Shown piece by piece: positions 11,325-23,995 of a stretch of DNA of 64,000 bases. The notes under the pieces were generated by a model. That model ran no database searches and had not been told where the DNA came from. It saw only the letters and a list, made by a program, of their open reading frames with translations. Made by a program: the position numbers and the translations under genes. Source of the stretch: Dichetophora obliterata (taxonomy: Eukaryota; Arthropoda; Insecta; Diptera; Sciomyzidae); contig OY986439.1 of assembly GCA_963920525.1 (NCBI GenBank), positions 27,352,819 to 27,416,818 of the forward strand, in the 5' to 3' direction. Every line of letters begins with the position of its first letter. The stretch's first letter is position 1.

Positions 11325-12949
11325 GAAGCCTATAACTCAGCAACCAAGGCAGATATAAAAAAAAATATCAATTAATGTAATTTTTCTAGGAGAACATTAT
11401 GGCAAAATTGGAAAAAAAAAATTTTTTTTGTGTGATCGGCTTCAGATCACAGAAGAATGCGCCGTATTTAACAAGTTTTTCCACGGCATTTACAAATTTA
11501 ATTTTTTAGCGGTGTTACCAATCATTTCATGATGACGATTTTGTTTTCAATGAATTGAAAATGAATTATTGCAATTGATTAGTTTCTTCGAAGAGGCCGA
11601 TTCAAGGGTGGAGGTTGGTAAGCGCTAGAATGTCTGATAACATGCCCAGAACGTGAAACTTTTGAAGCGTACTCGTATTAATGTTTATTTCTTTTAAAAT
11701 ATTTAGCTCTTTTTTTTCTCTATCATTTCAATACAAAAACTAATTGAAGCTATAAACCAAAAGCATGAATCATACATTTTATGACTGTGACTGGAATTTA
11801 GAAATCAAAACAGTGCCGCTTCTTAGCAGATGCCGGTTTATAGTTTTGTATTTGAAAAATAAGTTTATATATATTGGTTTGCACAAATATGTGTGTGTTT
11901 ATGTGTTTGTGTCGCTGTTAAAATATTATTGACATTAGTCTGTTTACAACAACATCTGCTGGTATAAAAAATTGTATAGCATGCAGCATGCTGTGTAAAA
12001 TTTTCATGAAAAGATGCAGTAAATTTGCCATTAAATTTGAGCCAAAGTATGCCAGAAACTTACGGATTCACTAGCAAAAACGATTTGAAAAAAATATTCA
12101 GCACTCAGAGCTCACAGCTCTGTGATTTCATTCAAAGAAATAGTTATGTTTTGTTTTTGTTCCACTCATCGTCTACAGAGCAAAAACTTAAAGAACTCCT
12201 AAAAGTATTAACACATTGTCCTGCCCACGTTATGTTGTTATTTAGAATTTCCTTTTATTTCTTTCTCATTGTCACTTGGTCATTTTTAAAGCTGATCAAA
12301 ACTTTCTTAAACTATGCTCTTCACTTGCATCATCATCAACATCATCATCATCATCATCAGCGGTCGATTCAGATATTAAGCCCTGAGATGTTCGAAGTTC
12401 ACACAAGAAAAAAGTCGTCTTTTAAAGTGAATACCAGAGAGTTCGTCTTTACTGTATCTTCGCACATTCGCTGCTTCTGCTATGCTTTCATTCGCTAGCA
12501 AAAACTGAGTGCCTTGTGCAAGGCCGGATTAACCATGTCGGGGCCCCTAGGCAATATAATTTTCGGGGCTCCTTTACCCTTTTCTAACGCCTTCAAATAA
12601 ATTTTTTTCTACCACAATTCAATTATATTCATATTAACGCCATTAATACCCCTACGCATACTATGTCAGGAGCATATTAACTTTGTCACGCTGTTTATAA
12701 TGCTGATAAGGAGGGATGGCAGGTATTCTTGATCAGCATCACATCCTGAGTCGATTTCGCCATGTGCGTCTTTCTGTCGACAAGATTACAGCCACAATTT
12801 TAAAGCTGTCGTATTGATATATGGTATATCTGCTTATATTCAAATAACGAAGATCAAGTTCGAAAATGAGAAAATTCGGATTAAAGCCACGCCTACCTCC
12901 TATACAAAGTTACTTTATCAAAACAAAAAATCTCTTAAAATGTCACAAG
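11325..12949. other. Intronic stretch without a supported gene
   Basis: Contains a CAT microsatellite (12327-12360), a hAT-like fragment at about 12520-12580 (GGCCGGATTAACC, GGGGCCCCTAGGC), and old repeat sequence (CCACGCCTACCTCC near 12887). The 157-codon plus frame at 12025-12498 has no recognisable domain. Confidence 0.45.
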
Positions 12950-13204
12950 ATATCTGTGGTCACAAGGAATAATGACTAAACTCAAAATATCGTAAAAAAG
13001 CGATATGGAATTTACTTTATTGCCAATTTTTGGAAGTATGTAGATATCCATTTTTTTTCCAGAATTGATCATCACTTATGTATGCATGTATTTTGTTTGT
13101 AACGGTTCATATATTTCAAAAAAAATGGTCGTAGTTCGTGTAATTAAAATATCGTTTTTTACGATACTTTGAGTTTAGTCGTTATTCCTTGTGACTACAG
13201 ATAT
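12950..13204. mobile_element. Foldback MITE with ATATCTGTGGTCACAAGG ends
   Basis: About 56 bases at each end are inverted copies: ATATCTG(T)(G/A)GTCACAAGG, then AATAA(T/C)GACTAAACTCAAA. It is embedded in an older repeat with TAAATGCCACAAAA blocks. No clear duplication. Confidence 0.7.
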
Positions 13205-14749
13205 TACGTAGTGACTTGGAATTTCGTAAAATAGCTTTGAATTAAAATTTACATCATATCTTTGAAATTTGTCAAAATCGTACGAAAACCACTCCTACAC
13301 CTCCCCTTACAAAGTGACTCTAACAAAATGGTAAAATCTTTTTAAATGCCACAAAATGCAATGACTTAAAATTTTGCACATAAGCTTTAGTTGCAAAAGT
13401 TCAGCACATATTTGTATTTTGTCAAAATAGGGTGAAAACTACTCCTACCTCCCGTACAAATTAAATTTAACAAAATGGTAAAATCTCTTTAAATGCCACA
13501 AAAACTAATATTTAAAAAAATTTAACCACCTAGTTGTAATGCAAAATTATCGTTAATATGTAATGGTAGTGGAAAAAGATTGCAAAACCATTAGTATGTA
13601 ATGGTAATGGAAAAAAATTGCATTACCACTAAAATTTTAATGATAATGGAAGAAATCTACATCAGCATTAAAAATTCGGTACTCTTGCACCGAATTTCAA
13701 TACCCGAGTGTAAATATTAACTGATATACAGTGTTTTTTTCTAATAGTGACACGCCCTTTTCCAAATTCCGCCCACTTTATTCATCCTGTTTTGTGAAAA
13801 TTATACCCATTCGTGTAACGAATTTTACTAGCGTAGTGCCAATATTATTCGAGATCCAAATTGTTTTGATATTGTGTTTTTTACGGCCCTTTCTCTAATA
13901 ACGCCCACTTTCATGGCAGAATTTAGTATTATTAATATTGCAATATTTTTTTTTAATGAAATTTTTTGATTTGTGCTCGTTCCTGTAACAAAATTGGCAA
14001 GTTACCGATTTGTGTGACGTCAGCCGTTATCGATCCCTAGTTACCAATTTCGTGACAATTAATGTTTCTGTACGTTTAAATCGGTAAAAACTCGGACCGT
14101 GATGAAAAAGAACACAAATCGAGAAGAAAATTTGCAAAATTGAGTCAAATGACAAGCAGCTGTTTACTCGAATGTATTTTTTTAGTATTATATATTATTT
14201 TTTTTACTTTATAACAAAAAAGTGCTTGCCTTGTTAATAAGAAGTGAATATTTGCAGTTTAAGAAAATTAATTATGTTATAATGATGTGTATTAATGGTT
14301 GCGGTTGTAAATAATGTAAATAATTTTACACTTAGTGCTGTGGTGCAAAAACTTAGCAAATATATGCAACCGGTTACTTTTTCATAGCTCAAACAAATAC
14401 TGTTTTGCTAAAATTTTTAACTTTTATGTAAGTAGCAACAAGAGATCTGCAACAAGTAAATTGAAAATCAAGCTACTTGAAAAAATATCAAGCTTTGAGT
14501 TAATATGCAGGAACTTGATTTATTCTTTTTCCTTACAATTCGCGACTGGCTTCTGAAAAACGATCATATGTCTGACGTGATTCTATTTTGTTTCTACCCC
14601 ACATGAGTTGGTGGAAAAAGTCAAGTTTTCTACTTTTCAACTCTGGTTTCGACTCTATGCGACTGACGATCGTTTGTTTCGTTGTTCGTTTCATTTATTA
14701 TGCGGAGTTCGTGTAGCGTTTTTTCTGTTGTTATTGCCATAATATTAGG
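13205..14749. repeat. Old diverged repeats, no gene
   Basis: Two related blocks with ACCACTCCTAC...TACAAA and AAATGGTAAAATCT...TTTAAATGCCACAAAA (about 13280-13370 and 13430-13505), then CACGCCC-type repeat at 13745-13920. The rest is AT-rich with nothing recognised. Confidence 0.45.
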
Positions 14750-15480
14750 TGGCAACCCTATTTCATAATTTTATAATTTGGAAATATTGACAACGAATTC
14801 GGACTCAGCGACCCATTTTTGGTGTACCATTTTTTTGCCAGCCCCGAATTCGTAAAACTACAAAAAATCAATGTGACAACCCTATCCACCGACTTGAATT
14901 TTAAAATTCTGACTTTAGATTCGAAATCAGCGACCCCTTATCACTGATAAATGACGATTAAAACTCTTGAAAACACATATTATAAGGTGGCAACCCTATT
15001 TCAAAGTTTCATAATTTGGAAATTTTGTCAACGGATTCGGATTTAGCGACCCATTTTTGGCATACCATTTTTTTGCCAGCTCCGAATTCATAAAACTACA
15101 AAAAATTAAGGTGGCAACCCTATCACCGTCTTGAATTTTAAAATTCTGACTTTAGGTTCGAAATCAGCGACCCCTTAACACTGATAAATGATGTTTAAAA
15201 CTCTTAAAAATACATATTATTAGGTGGCAATACTGTGGTAAAAATTTAGGTGGCAGCCCTAATCTCCATCTTAAATTTTTAAACTATGACATTATATTCG
15301 AAATCAAATCCGTTGTCAGAATTTAAAAATTACAAGAATTCGCAAAAAATAAAAAATAAATCTAGGTGGCAGCTCTATCCGCCATCTTAAATTTTAAAGT
15401 TTGACATCATCTTCGAAATAAATTACCCCTAAAACTTCCAACCACTGAGTCCACAGAATCATTAAAAGTCCTATTACGCA
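14750..15480. repeat. AGGTGGCAACCCTA repeat, related to the core of the foldback at 45420-46818
   Basis: Internally repeated units alternate AGGTGGCAACCCTAT, CAGCGACCC and TTTTTTTGCCAGC. The end (GAGTCCACAGAATC, TAAAAGTCCTATTACGC) matches 46490-46540. Non-coding. Confidence 0.6.
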
Positions 15481-16652
15481 CATATAATTCAGCAAAAATA
15501 TCTCATGCAGCTGGAAAAATCTTTTTTGTTTGCAGACCTGTGTTATCAATGATCACCAATCATGATCATTTAAAATTATCTTGCAAGTTTTCCTTTCGTT
15601 GCAAAATTCAAATGGAAGCTACGATGAACTTGCATTTTGTTTATATTAAGTTATTATACTTGCCTCAAAGTGAAGTTTTGAATACAGCAGCCTTTTGTTT
15701 ATGCTTTAATGGATGCGGCTGAATAAATTTGTTGATTAACTCAAAGTACAGCTTTGAATACAACACGATCAATTTGAGATCATATCAATTACATTATAAA
15801 GGATGTAGCAGAATAAATAAATTTGGTTAACTCAAAGTGAAGCTTTGAATGCAAATTATAGAGGATGCAGCTGAATAAGCATATTAATTAAGTAATCACT
15901 GAAAGAGGAGATGGATCCATTGGACCATCTTGAGGTGCTTGGGAAGCGTGATACATAATTTGCACAAGCCTGTGGAGTAGTAAAACATACTGGCTCTTTA
16001 GCTACATGCATCTATATTCTGAATTTATCTTACTGAAAATAAACAAAACCAATAACAAATGCCAAAACCAAAAGCAACTGAAATGTAAATATTTTATATA
16101 CATATTAACAATAACAATAACAACAAAAGCAGCATAATAAAAAACGACACGATTGCGAACCAAACCAACAACAACAACAACAACAACAACAACAACCATA
16201 ACAACATAAGCAGCTACTGAATCAGTTTGTGGGTGATTTTTCTCATACGAATATATGAATTTCTTCTTTTTAGATTTTGCTGTTTTGTGAATTTATTAAA
16301 CAAGTGACAAAACCCAAAGTTAGATATTCATTTCATTCGTACCTCAACTGACATTTTGTCATATATTTTTTCCTTGTACGATTAATATTAAAGGCTGTAG
16401 ATATACCTCAAAGTGTCCACTAAAATCCTTAATGTGCTTGAAGAAATTTGTGAAAATGAGCCCCATACCAACCGCGCTGTAAGACTACGTCAAAATTATA
16501 AAAAACCTCGAACTTTCTATCACTTCAAGGTATAAAATAAAAAACATTTATAACAAAAAACATTAAAGCAAATACCATTTCAATTAGTATTACTTAGTAT
16601 AAATATTGAATGTGTAGCTTTTTAAAAATAACGATCCGCTTAAAAATAAAAA
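15481..16652. other. Intronic stretch with small tandem duplication and (AAC)n
   Basis: Three related blocks with AACTCAAAGT(A/G)(C/A)AGC TTTGAAT and GGATG(C/T)(G/A)GC(T/A)GAATAA occur at 15660-15890. An (AAC)n microsatellite lies at 16166-16195. No gene recognised. Confidence 0.45.
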
Positions 16653-17084
16653 TCAGAACATATCCAGTAATTCCAGTCTTGAAGAAATCTCAACTGAATC
16701 ATGTACGATTTTTCTTAATCCTTGACGAAACATGCTGATTTGGCCATACATTTCATTGACGAAAATTTCATATAAATGTTCAAAATTCTTGCAAGACGTA
16801 ATGCAGAAACGTCGGCATATATCATGCACGAACCCAATATCGAAATATTGAGGAAGTTTCGTTACCGAAAAGTAGACAGGGATATAAAGAAAATTCGTCA
16901 CGGAATTAAAATTGAACCGTGTTTCTGGACCGAATTCAATGCGTACGATATATTTGATAGGGGATAAAAATATTTCATCCTCTCTCAACTCTACTGGAAC
17001 TCGACGTAGTGTTGGTTTCGTAATGGCCTGACGCCACCACACTGTATGTTTTCCAGGTCCACTCAGGCAGCTGTCCAAGCCCAC
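16653..17084 (-). other. Unrecognised 143-codon reading frame
   Basis: Composition looks protein-like: ELREDEIFLSPIKYIVRIEF followed by IPVYFSVTKLPQYFD and a C-terminal stretch with HDICRRFCITSCKNFEHLYE. I do not recognise the family. It lies next to, and opposite in strand to, a LINE tail, so it may be part of another decayed element or chance. No splice sites were assigned. Confidence 0.2.
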
Positions 17085-17116
17085 TCCTTTACCATTGCCT
17101 TGCTGTCACACAGAAC

Positions 17117-17266
17117 CTCACACGTTGTAGTGATAATTCGTTCTTTAGTCGTACGGTAAAGTTGTGGAATAGTCTCCCTACGAGCTTGTTTCCCGTCAGT
17201 TTTGAGCTGTGCAAATTTGAAACAAATCTTCACCGAAACTACTTCATCTTTTCAACCTCTAACTAA
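17117..17266 (+). pseudogene. LINE reverse-transcriptase C-terminal tail
   Basis: A plus-strand frame of 49 codons with stop encodes NSFFSRTVKLWNSLPTSLFP then LCKFETNLHRNYF. This is the standard LINE ending (SFF-RT--LWN-LP---FP----FK----) of CR1/Jockey-type elements. Upstream sequence is frameshifted, so only the 3' end is readable. Confidence 0.75.
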
Positions 17267-17740
17267 CTATCACCCATCTTCCAAATCAACACAATGCTTA
17301 TACATTTATAAAAAACATCACCTGAGCTTTCACTCTACAAAACAGAAATAATGATACCAAATTGTCAAAATCAAACGAATTCGACAGCAATGGCAATGAC
17401 ACCTAAACAGTGGTGCCAATGAATATTTAAATACTATCGAAAACCATCGTCAGTCCAAAACTGTCGATAGTCACGATAGTGTGAAATTGTCGATAGTATC
17501 GATAGTGTCATCGATAGTTTGCGAACTCTATAGTTTATCATGAATATCTTGAAGTTGTTGTAATAGAGTGGAAAAAGTTAGGAGCTGACAGCCGCTACTT
17601 TCCATAATATTTTGTATAAATTTTTTTAAGTCCAGCAGCTCATGCAGAAACTTCCTTTAAGAAATCATCACGAAAAGTTCGTCAACGATGCCGCGAACTA
17701 CTGGGTAGTTTCAATATTACAAGTATAAAGTCAGTTTACA

Positions 17741-18053
17741 CAGTAGTAGCAAACAACTGGTTTCAAAAAGACGAGAACAAAATGAATACTAGCATACAGC
17801 TAGTATGAAAACTACTATAAATTATACTAGCATTTTACTGGTTTAAAAGTTACTACTTTCACAACTAGTTCAAATTATGCCAGTAAAAATACTGGCTCAA
17901 TTCATATCGAGAATAGAAGAATTGTATTTTCCTATGACATCAACATAGGAAAATAACCAGTTTGCGCAATGTAAAAAGCATTTGAGTTGAACTAGTGCTG
18001 GTATTTTTTGACCTAGTACATTTACCAGTATTTTAACTAGTTGGCTACACTGC
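17741..18053. mobile_element. hAT-like MITE (CAGTGTAGCCAAC end)
   Basis: The inverted right end reads CAGTGTAGCCAACTAGTTAA and the left CAGTAGTAGCAAACAACTGG. CAGTA and ACTAGTT motifs repeat inside, and there is a short internal palindrome (ATTTTCCTATG near 17927 with its inverse near 17945). No clear 8-bp duplication. Confidence 0.45.
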
Positions 18054-18782
18054 AGGAAGTATATTGCTTGTTGCTGTGTTGTGCAGTGTCTTTTTAAATA
18101 TACTTGCTGCTTCGTCGTTGGTGATGAAAAAATAATAGAACCAGCTTATAAACACAACCCATTTAGGGGATGTAGCTCATACATTTGATCCCTCTAAGGG
18201 TCGATCCCTGGGAGATAAGAACTATTTTCGTCATTTGTAGCAACACAGAAAACAACAAAAAGCAACAAAAAGACTTCCAACCATTCGTGTCCTTTTGTAA
18301 ATATTTCGAAAGCAGTAGCAATCGTATATACACGACAAGCATCACAATCAATTGAGTGATTCGTGCATTGCTTTGTTATCGTGTCTCAGCGTTTGTTCTC
18401 CTGTGAATGGCACATTGCAATGGTAGCTTAGATCAAATAAGCTTTATATTATTATGACTTAAAAATAAGAAAACTGGTTAAAAGATATTAAAAAATGTCG
18501 AATAATTGCAAACTCTAAGTAACAGTTATCATTTTCATCATGTTTGCGGCTTTATTCCATATTAAAAAAATACATCAGTTTTTCATAACTTCAAAGGCTG
18601 CAAAATTTTGAAGGTATCTTCCATTGTGACTACTGGGACATTTGACTCCAAAGTTTGACGCACTATGAGCTATAAGGATGTCATCTTATATAACAGTGAA
18701 ATATATTTTTAAACAGAGATAAATAACTTTTGGGTAATATTCCTTCAAAATAAAAGCCAGTTTCTTTATTTTGTGCTACTAT

Positions 18783-19560
18783 TGTCTATAGTACTAAAAC
18801 TAATTTTCTGTTTGTTTGTTTGGCCTTTATACAAATCTGAACGGCTCTTCGCTCAACCTAAGTATACATATTAAGTGCATCCTAGATTAAAATGTTACAC
18901 ACTTAGTTTTTGCAACGCCCCCTCCAAAATTGTTCAACTAACGGTAATTTTGTTGTTATAATACTTTTTACCATCGAATTTTTTTTGTGTATTTTATTTT
19001 AAAAAAATGTTTTATTTTGACATCAAAAACACTGACATATGTTCTAAATTGTAGAAATTTTCAGTACGACTTTTTCATAAAACATCGTTACCTAAGAATG
19101 AGAAAATAACGACATGAATATCAAAGTATGGTCTTTCGATGCAAATATCTCCGCTGTCCATTAATATATTTCATTAAAATTTTTTTTGTTCAAAAGTTCA
19201 ATAAAATCACTTCACAAAAATAGGTTGAACTGTACTTAAAAAATTACACGAAAATTGTTCTGTTGTAAAATTTATATCAGTTAAAAATTGCACATCTGGC
19301 TACATATGACATAGCATTTATTTGCAAAAATTCTTCCAGCTAAGCGCAAAAATTATTTTACTGTTTTTGTCATCAAAACAACAAGGATTTTAGTTTTTTC
19401 ACGAAATTTATTTTTTCCAAAATGTTGTTTTTCTATTTTTTACAAAAAATTCAAGTCACAAAAATAATTTATGTGAAATAATTACCCCAATATCTCTTCC
19501 GAATCAAAAGTTATGGCTAAAAATTTATTTTTTCATACCAGCTGTATTAAAATTCTCTAT
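18783..19560. mobile_element. Helitron-like repeat, copy 1
   Basis: Begins near CTATAGTACTAAAACTAATT, followed by GTTTGTTTGTTTG and CCTTTATACAAATCTGAACG, and ends with TTAAAATTCTCTAT. Copy 3 (57846-58735) has the same order and begins TCTATACTAATAAAACT, which resembles Helitron 5' ends I recall from insects. A mini-me type repeat is an alternative. No helicase gene. Confidence 0.5.
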
Positions 19561-19859
19561 CCTAAATATCTTCCTTATATTAGTTCGTCTATATTTTTGC
19601 CGCCCCACCACCCTCCTGTTAAATGTGTTTTGGGGTGATGGCATCATTTCTTCTCACTACATTTTCAGATTTCTCACTTTGTTCTTTATCAATGTTAATT
19701 TAGTTCTTGTACATATATCACCATTTCATCGAAAATATGACCGTAAATAGAATGCAGTAAAGTTAATATTGTTTAATGTGTTATTTGAACAATATTGTTT
19801 AAAGTCAAATTTCCATGCAAAGTAAATGTACCGACAGCGAAATTTTGACATTTTTACTC

Positions 19860-20170
19860 TTTAATCGTGGTTGTAAGCTTGGCTGCATTGAACAAATTTT
19901 TCGGTACAACAGCGTACTAACCCACAAAAAAGTGTTCAACTAGATTGTTTGTAATTGAAAATTAAATGAATAAAAATTTTCGTTCCTACAGCATACTAAG
20001 CTTTAAGCTTTTCGCTGCAGAAGCGAAAATAAATTTTCCTGAAGAAATGCATTGCGCTTTTGACAGCGAAAAGATAGCGACATTTTTTTCGTTGGTTAGT
20101 ACGCTGTTGAGCAGTAAAATTTGTTCAATGCAGCCAAGTTTAAAAGCCACTGCTTTATTAACTGACACCT
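19860..20170. mobile_element. Inverted-repeat element with CAACAGCGTACTAACC arms
   Basis: The left arm (about 19872-19925: GCTTGGCTGCATTGAACAAA, ACAACAGCGTACTAACC) is inverted at 20090-20145. The two overlapping reading frames (19966-20238 plus, 19986-20297 minus) are products of this palindrome. Confidence 0.6.
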
Positions 20171-21642
20171 TTTTGTTAATTTGCATTAAGAAACGACTGT
20201 ACAATTTTTCGCATACAAAAGGAGTTCTAAAGATGTAACAAATTGCATCAACTATCATACTCAGTTTATTTAATTTTTTATTTTTAACACGAACCAATTG
20301 TTATTTTCCAACTGGAAAAACTACTAGATAATTTAGGAAGTTTGGTGTCCATTTTCGTTTTTTTTACAAATTTGATTTCCATATGCTAAGTGCAAGTAAA
20401 ATTTTTACCAGTAGCCAGTAAATTCAGTTTAAAACAAAAAACCAATTTTTGATTGTGAAAAAACAGTGATAAAATGACTCCTTTGTTAAAAAAGCACGGT
20501 AAATTTTTAAACTAATAACTTTATAATGGTGTCAAACCTAAAATTCAACATGTTTTTCAAAATTCCAAAATTTAAAAAAGCATTTAATCGATAAGTGTAT
20601 ATTAAAATGTTTATATATATTACTCTCGAGTAACACTGGGATTTTGTATTAGCTAGTTTGAATAAAAGTGACTATTGGGACAGTGAAAAATCCCTCTCAT
20701 CTAACTTTGAACACTCAAATAAGAATTTTAGTCAAACCATTTTAATATTCAATTCAGCTTCTTCTGTGTTGTACACTTTTCATCGCTGTGCCTGGTTACA
20801 ATAATGGTTATGAAAATTTTGTAAATTTTTTTTATTGCATATTTTATTAACACTATCTATTGCCCATATTGCTGCATTTGCTATTTTTTTAGATCTCTTT
20901 TGGATTAGAAGTGATTAAAACAGCTATGTGCTCGCAGTAGTTAAAATGCTCTGAGAGAATCAGTTTTTTTGCTCTCCTGAAAAGTTACTGAAACCATTTT
21001 TTTAGGCGCAGTGGCGATATACTAAATGCTTCCGTTTTAATAAAAATTAATATGCTTACCTTTGTAGGAAAAAAAAATATTACAACTTGTGACTACTGGG
21101 ACAGGTCTTTGTGACTTGTGGGACAAGCAAAAATATGTGTTCATAATAAGTAATGTTAGTCAGTTTAATAATTGTTTTAAGCCCAATTAATGAAGTTATT
21201 GATATATTTTTCTGTAGCACATACAAAATAAATCCGAAGCTAAGAACGAAAAATTGCCTTTAACTCTATTATTTCAAGAAAATTTTGAATTTGAAATGGT
21301 CAAATTTTACCTCTTAACAGTTCTATAATAGGCCATGAGACACATCCGTCTCTTATATGGCAATCTAAGTCTGCTTTATTGCCCGAAAACGATCTTAAAA
21401 TAAATTTATCGTCTTCCTCTTTTTCATTTTGAGATCTTTACAAAAAACACCTTGAGAGGAACTTGCAGTACCTGAACTGTCTTTTGCGTTTATAATTGGC
21501 CGAACCATATCTATAGGTTCAACATTCAATTCCTTTTTTTTGGCTTTTGAGTTCACATCAGGGTAGTTTAAAATGCCTTCCTGTATCAATAAAACATTTT
21601 CAAATTTACAAGATACGGTCTTGCAGGGCTTTAGCCTTAGCA
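20171..21642. other. Intronic stretch without a supported gene
   Basis: AT-rich. The phrase GACTACTGGGACA or close variants recurs at about 18626, 20672, 21091, 21895 and 22041, which suggests one old, rearranged repeat. Nothing coding was recognised. Confidence 0.4.
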
Positions 21643-21710
21643 GGGCTAAGATCCGAACGAAGGACCCCTGGGTAACAATCAAGCGCGCTACCACTAGACT
21701 ATCGAGGCCG
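21643..21710 (-). repeat. tRNA-like SINE head
   Basis: The minus strand reads GGCCTCGATAGTCTAGTGGT (A box) and TTCGTTCGGATC (degenerate B box), about 68 nt. The possible anticodon loop TTGTTAC centres on GTT. Stem mismatches argue against a functional tRNA. Reading frames across it are not genes. Confidence 0.5.
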
Positions 21711-22383
21711 TCAAAGGGCATGATCATTGCATTTACATCCTTGGGACTTAAAATAGTGGTAAGTAAGTAGGTGTTGATTTTTACAGCCATTCAACACTCA
21801 AATTAGACATAAAGAAGCTTAAACTATTTCATTTTGGATCAGAAAATTAAATTCAGCTATACAAATTGAAATAAAAACAGGATCTTCACCGTGACTACTG
21901 AGACAAATTTTAAAACAGATTTGAAAGCATAATATGATCATTTTTACTATTAAAAGAAGTTTAAATAGTACACCACATGTTTGTTATAACTCCTAGTCGT
22001 GTTTCAGGTTAGAAAAATAACTTTTATATATTTTTGCGTGACTACTAGGACTTGCATCTCTTCAAAGAAGAAATACATAAAACCAACATACTTTTTCGCT
22101 TTATTTCTATATAAAAAACTAGTTTTTCCAATCTTTCTATAGAAGATACGTGCCAGGTTTCTACAGCTGACAGTACCGCCAAAAACAGTGTTGCAAACAT
22201 AATCTACATTTTACTCCCCAGAAACTCTGTATGAAACAACAATTATCATACACAAAAAACTATATTTTGAGGATTTTTTCAAATTTCTTTTAAAGATTAA
22301 TAGAGAATAGATATTTAATTATAGCTTTTTGCTAAATTAAAAATAATTAATGGAAAGCCAAAATTTAGCTCATTTTTCTTTTA

Positions 22384-22711
22384 GACTTTTTCATAAAACA
22401 TCGTTACCTAAGAATGAGAAAATAACGACATGAATATCAAAGTATGGTCTTTCGATGCAAATATCTCCGCTGTCCATTAATATATTTCATTAAAATTTTT
22501 TTTGTTCAAAAGTTCAATAAAATCACTTCACAAAAATAGGTTGAACTGTACTTAAAAAATTACACGAAAATTGTTCTGTTGTAAAAATTATATCAGTTAA
22601 AAATTGCACATCTGGCTACATATGACATAGCATTTATTTGCAAAAATTCTTCCAGCTAAGCGCAAAAATTATTTTACTGTTTTTGTCATCAAAACAACAA
22701 GAATTTTAGCC
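22384..22711. mobile_element. Helitron-like repeat, copy 2 (fragment)
   Basis: By eye nearly identical to 19067-19397 over about 330 bases, with only a few differences. It ends at GAATTTTAG, where the 3' end of a LINE begins. Confidence 0.8.
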
Positions 22712-23995
22712 TAGTTCGTTGAGTTTTGTTAGGCATTCCCATGTTATTCTCGATGATATCTCACAGGAGACTAATGCTTTGATTGCTGCTTGGCTGTCTG
22801 ACATCACAACTATAGCCTGACCTTTGTTTTTCCGGTCCAGATTGAATTGTGCACACAGCTGTATTGCTAGGATTTCTGCTTGGAAGATACTGGGTGTTGT
22901 CCCCATAGGTTCAGAGTGCTTGGTTCTTGGCCCGTACACCCCTGCCGATTCCGAAGTGTTTTTCGAGGTTATACCTTTTTACTATATCGTCTCTTGGTAG
23001 ATCGATGCAGGGAGTGTGCTTTGCAATATCCTCCTTCTCTCTATTGCTGATAGTTTTACCTAAACCTGTACTTTTACTTTTTGTACTTTTTTTTACCTTT
23101 TGTACTTTTTGATAGTTTTACCCTCTTTTGCAATGCACAACAGAGTTCGCTTGGCTACTCCCTCTATGACAAGTTGTAAGGATGTTAGGTCCAGAATTAC
23201 TTCTAGTGCTGCTGTAGGTCATGTCCTCATGGCCCCTGTGATGCATACACAGGCCAGTCTCTGCACCTTTGTTAGCATATTCCTCATTGTGGTTAGCTTG
23301 GTTCTCTCCGCCCATGCTATTGCACATTAGGTGAGGATGGGTCTCACCATCATGGTATACATCCAGCGGAGAATTGTTGGGTTACAACCCCAGCTTTTCC
23401 CCGCCAGGCTCCTACATACCATGAGTGCGCGTGTTGCTTTGTTTAAAGTTACCTCTGCATGTCTTCTCCAAAGAAGCTTTGAATCTAGTGTAAGTCCCAG
23501 ATACTTTACTTCTCCTTTGAAAGGAATTTCAGTGCCATCTATTCTCATTCTTCGCAGGTTTGGCAGGCTTCTTTTGTTAGTAAAAGGTACTACGGTGGTT
23601 TTCGTTAGGTTGATACTTAATCCCACTGTGTTGCACCACTCCTTTGTTACTGACAGTCCTCTCTGTATCAGGTTACAGAGTGTATCCTCGAACTTTCCTC
23701 TCGCTATTAAGGCGATGTCGTCTGCGTAACCTTGACATTTTATGCCATTCTCGGTTAGCATCGTTAATAATTCGTCCACAACAAGACTCCACAGCAGTGG
23801 AGAAAGGACTCCGCCTTGTGGGCAGCCTTTTGTTGTTTTGATTCTTATAGTGGTGTTACCCACTTTTGTTTCTGCAGTTCTAGTGCTAAGCATTTGGCAT
23901 ATCCATCTGCTGAGCATACCATTTACTCCTTTTTTTTCCACAGAGACAGAGTGTTGTTGTTTCATATGATTTAATTCTGAAAATTTAAGCAAAAT
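22706..23995 (-). pseudogene. LINE fragment: reverse transcriptase plus RNase H (I/R1/Jockey group)
   Basis: The largest open part (23992-23327) encodes RT: KGCPQGGVLSPLLW, then GYADDIALIARG (catalytic YADD) and KYLGLTLDSKLLWRRH. The same frame continues past an in-frame TAA (near 23327) with CAIAWAERTKLTTMRNMLTK up to about 23115. A separate frame at 22939-22706 holds RNase H: SIFQAEILAIQLC then VVMSDSQAAIKAL. Stops and frame breaks show it is dead, and the 5' end (motifs before the palm) is lost. It lies right beside Helitron-like copy 2. Confidence 0.85.

Noticed and set aside
12025..12498. 157-codon plus-strand frame with a histidine run
   Set aside because: The histidines come from a CAT microsatellite. 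There is no domain, no splice context and no repeat-family match; it is probably chance.
23331..23969. Plus-strand frames opposite the LINE reverse transcriptase
   Set aside because: Antisense shadows of the RT reading frame, which carries the YADD motif on the minus strand.
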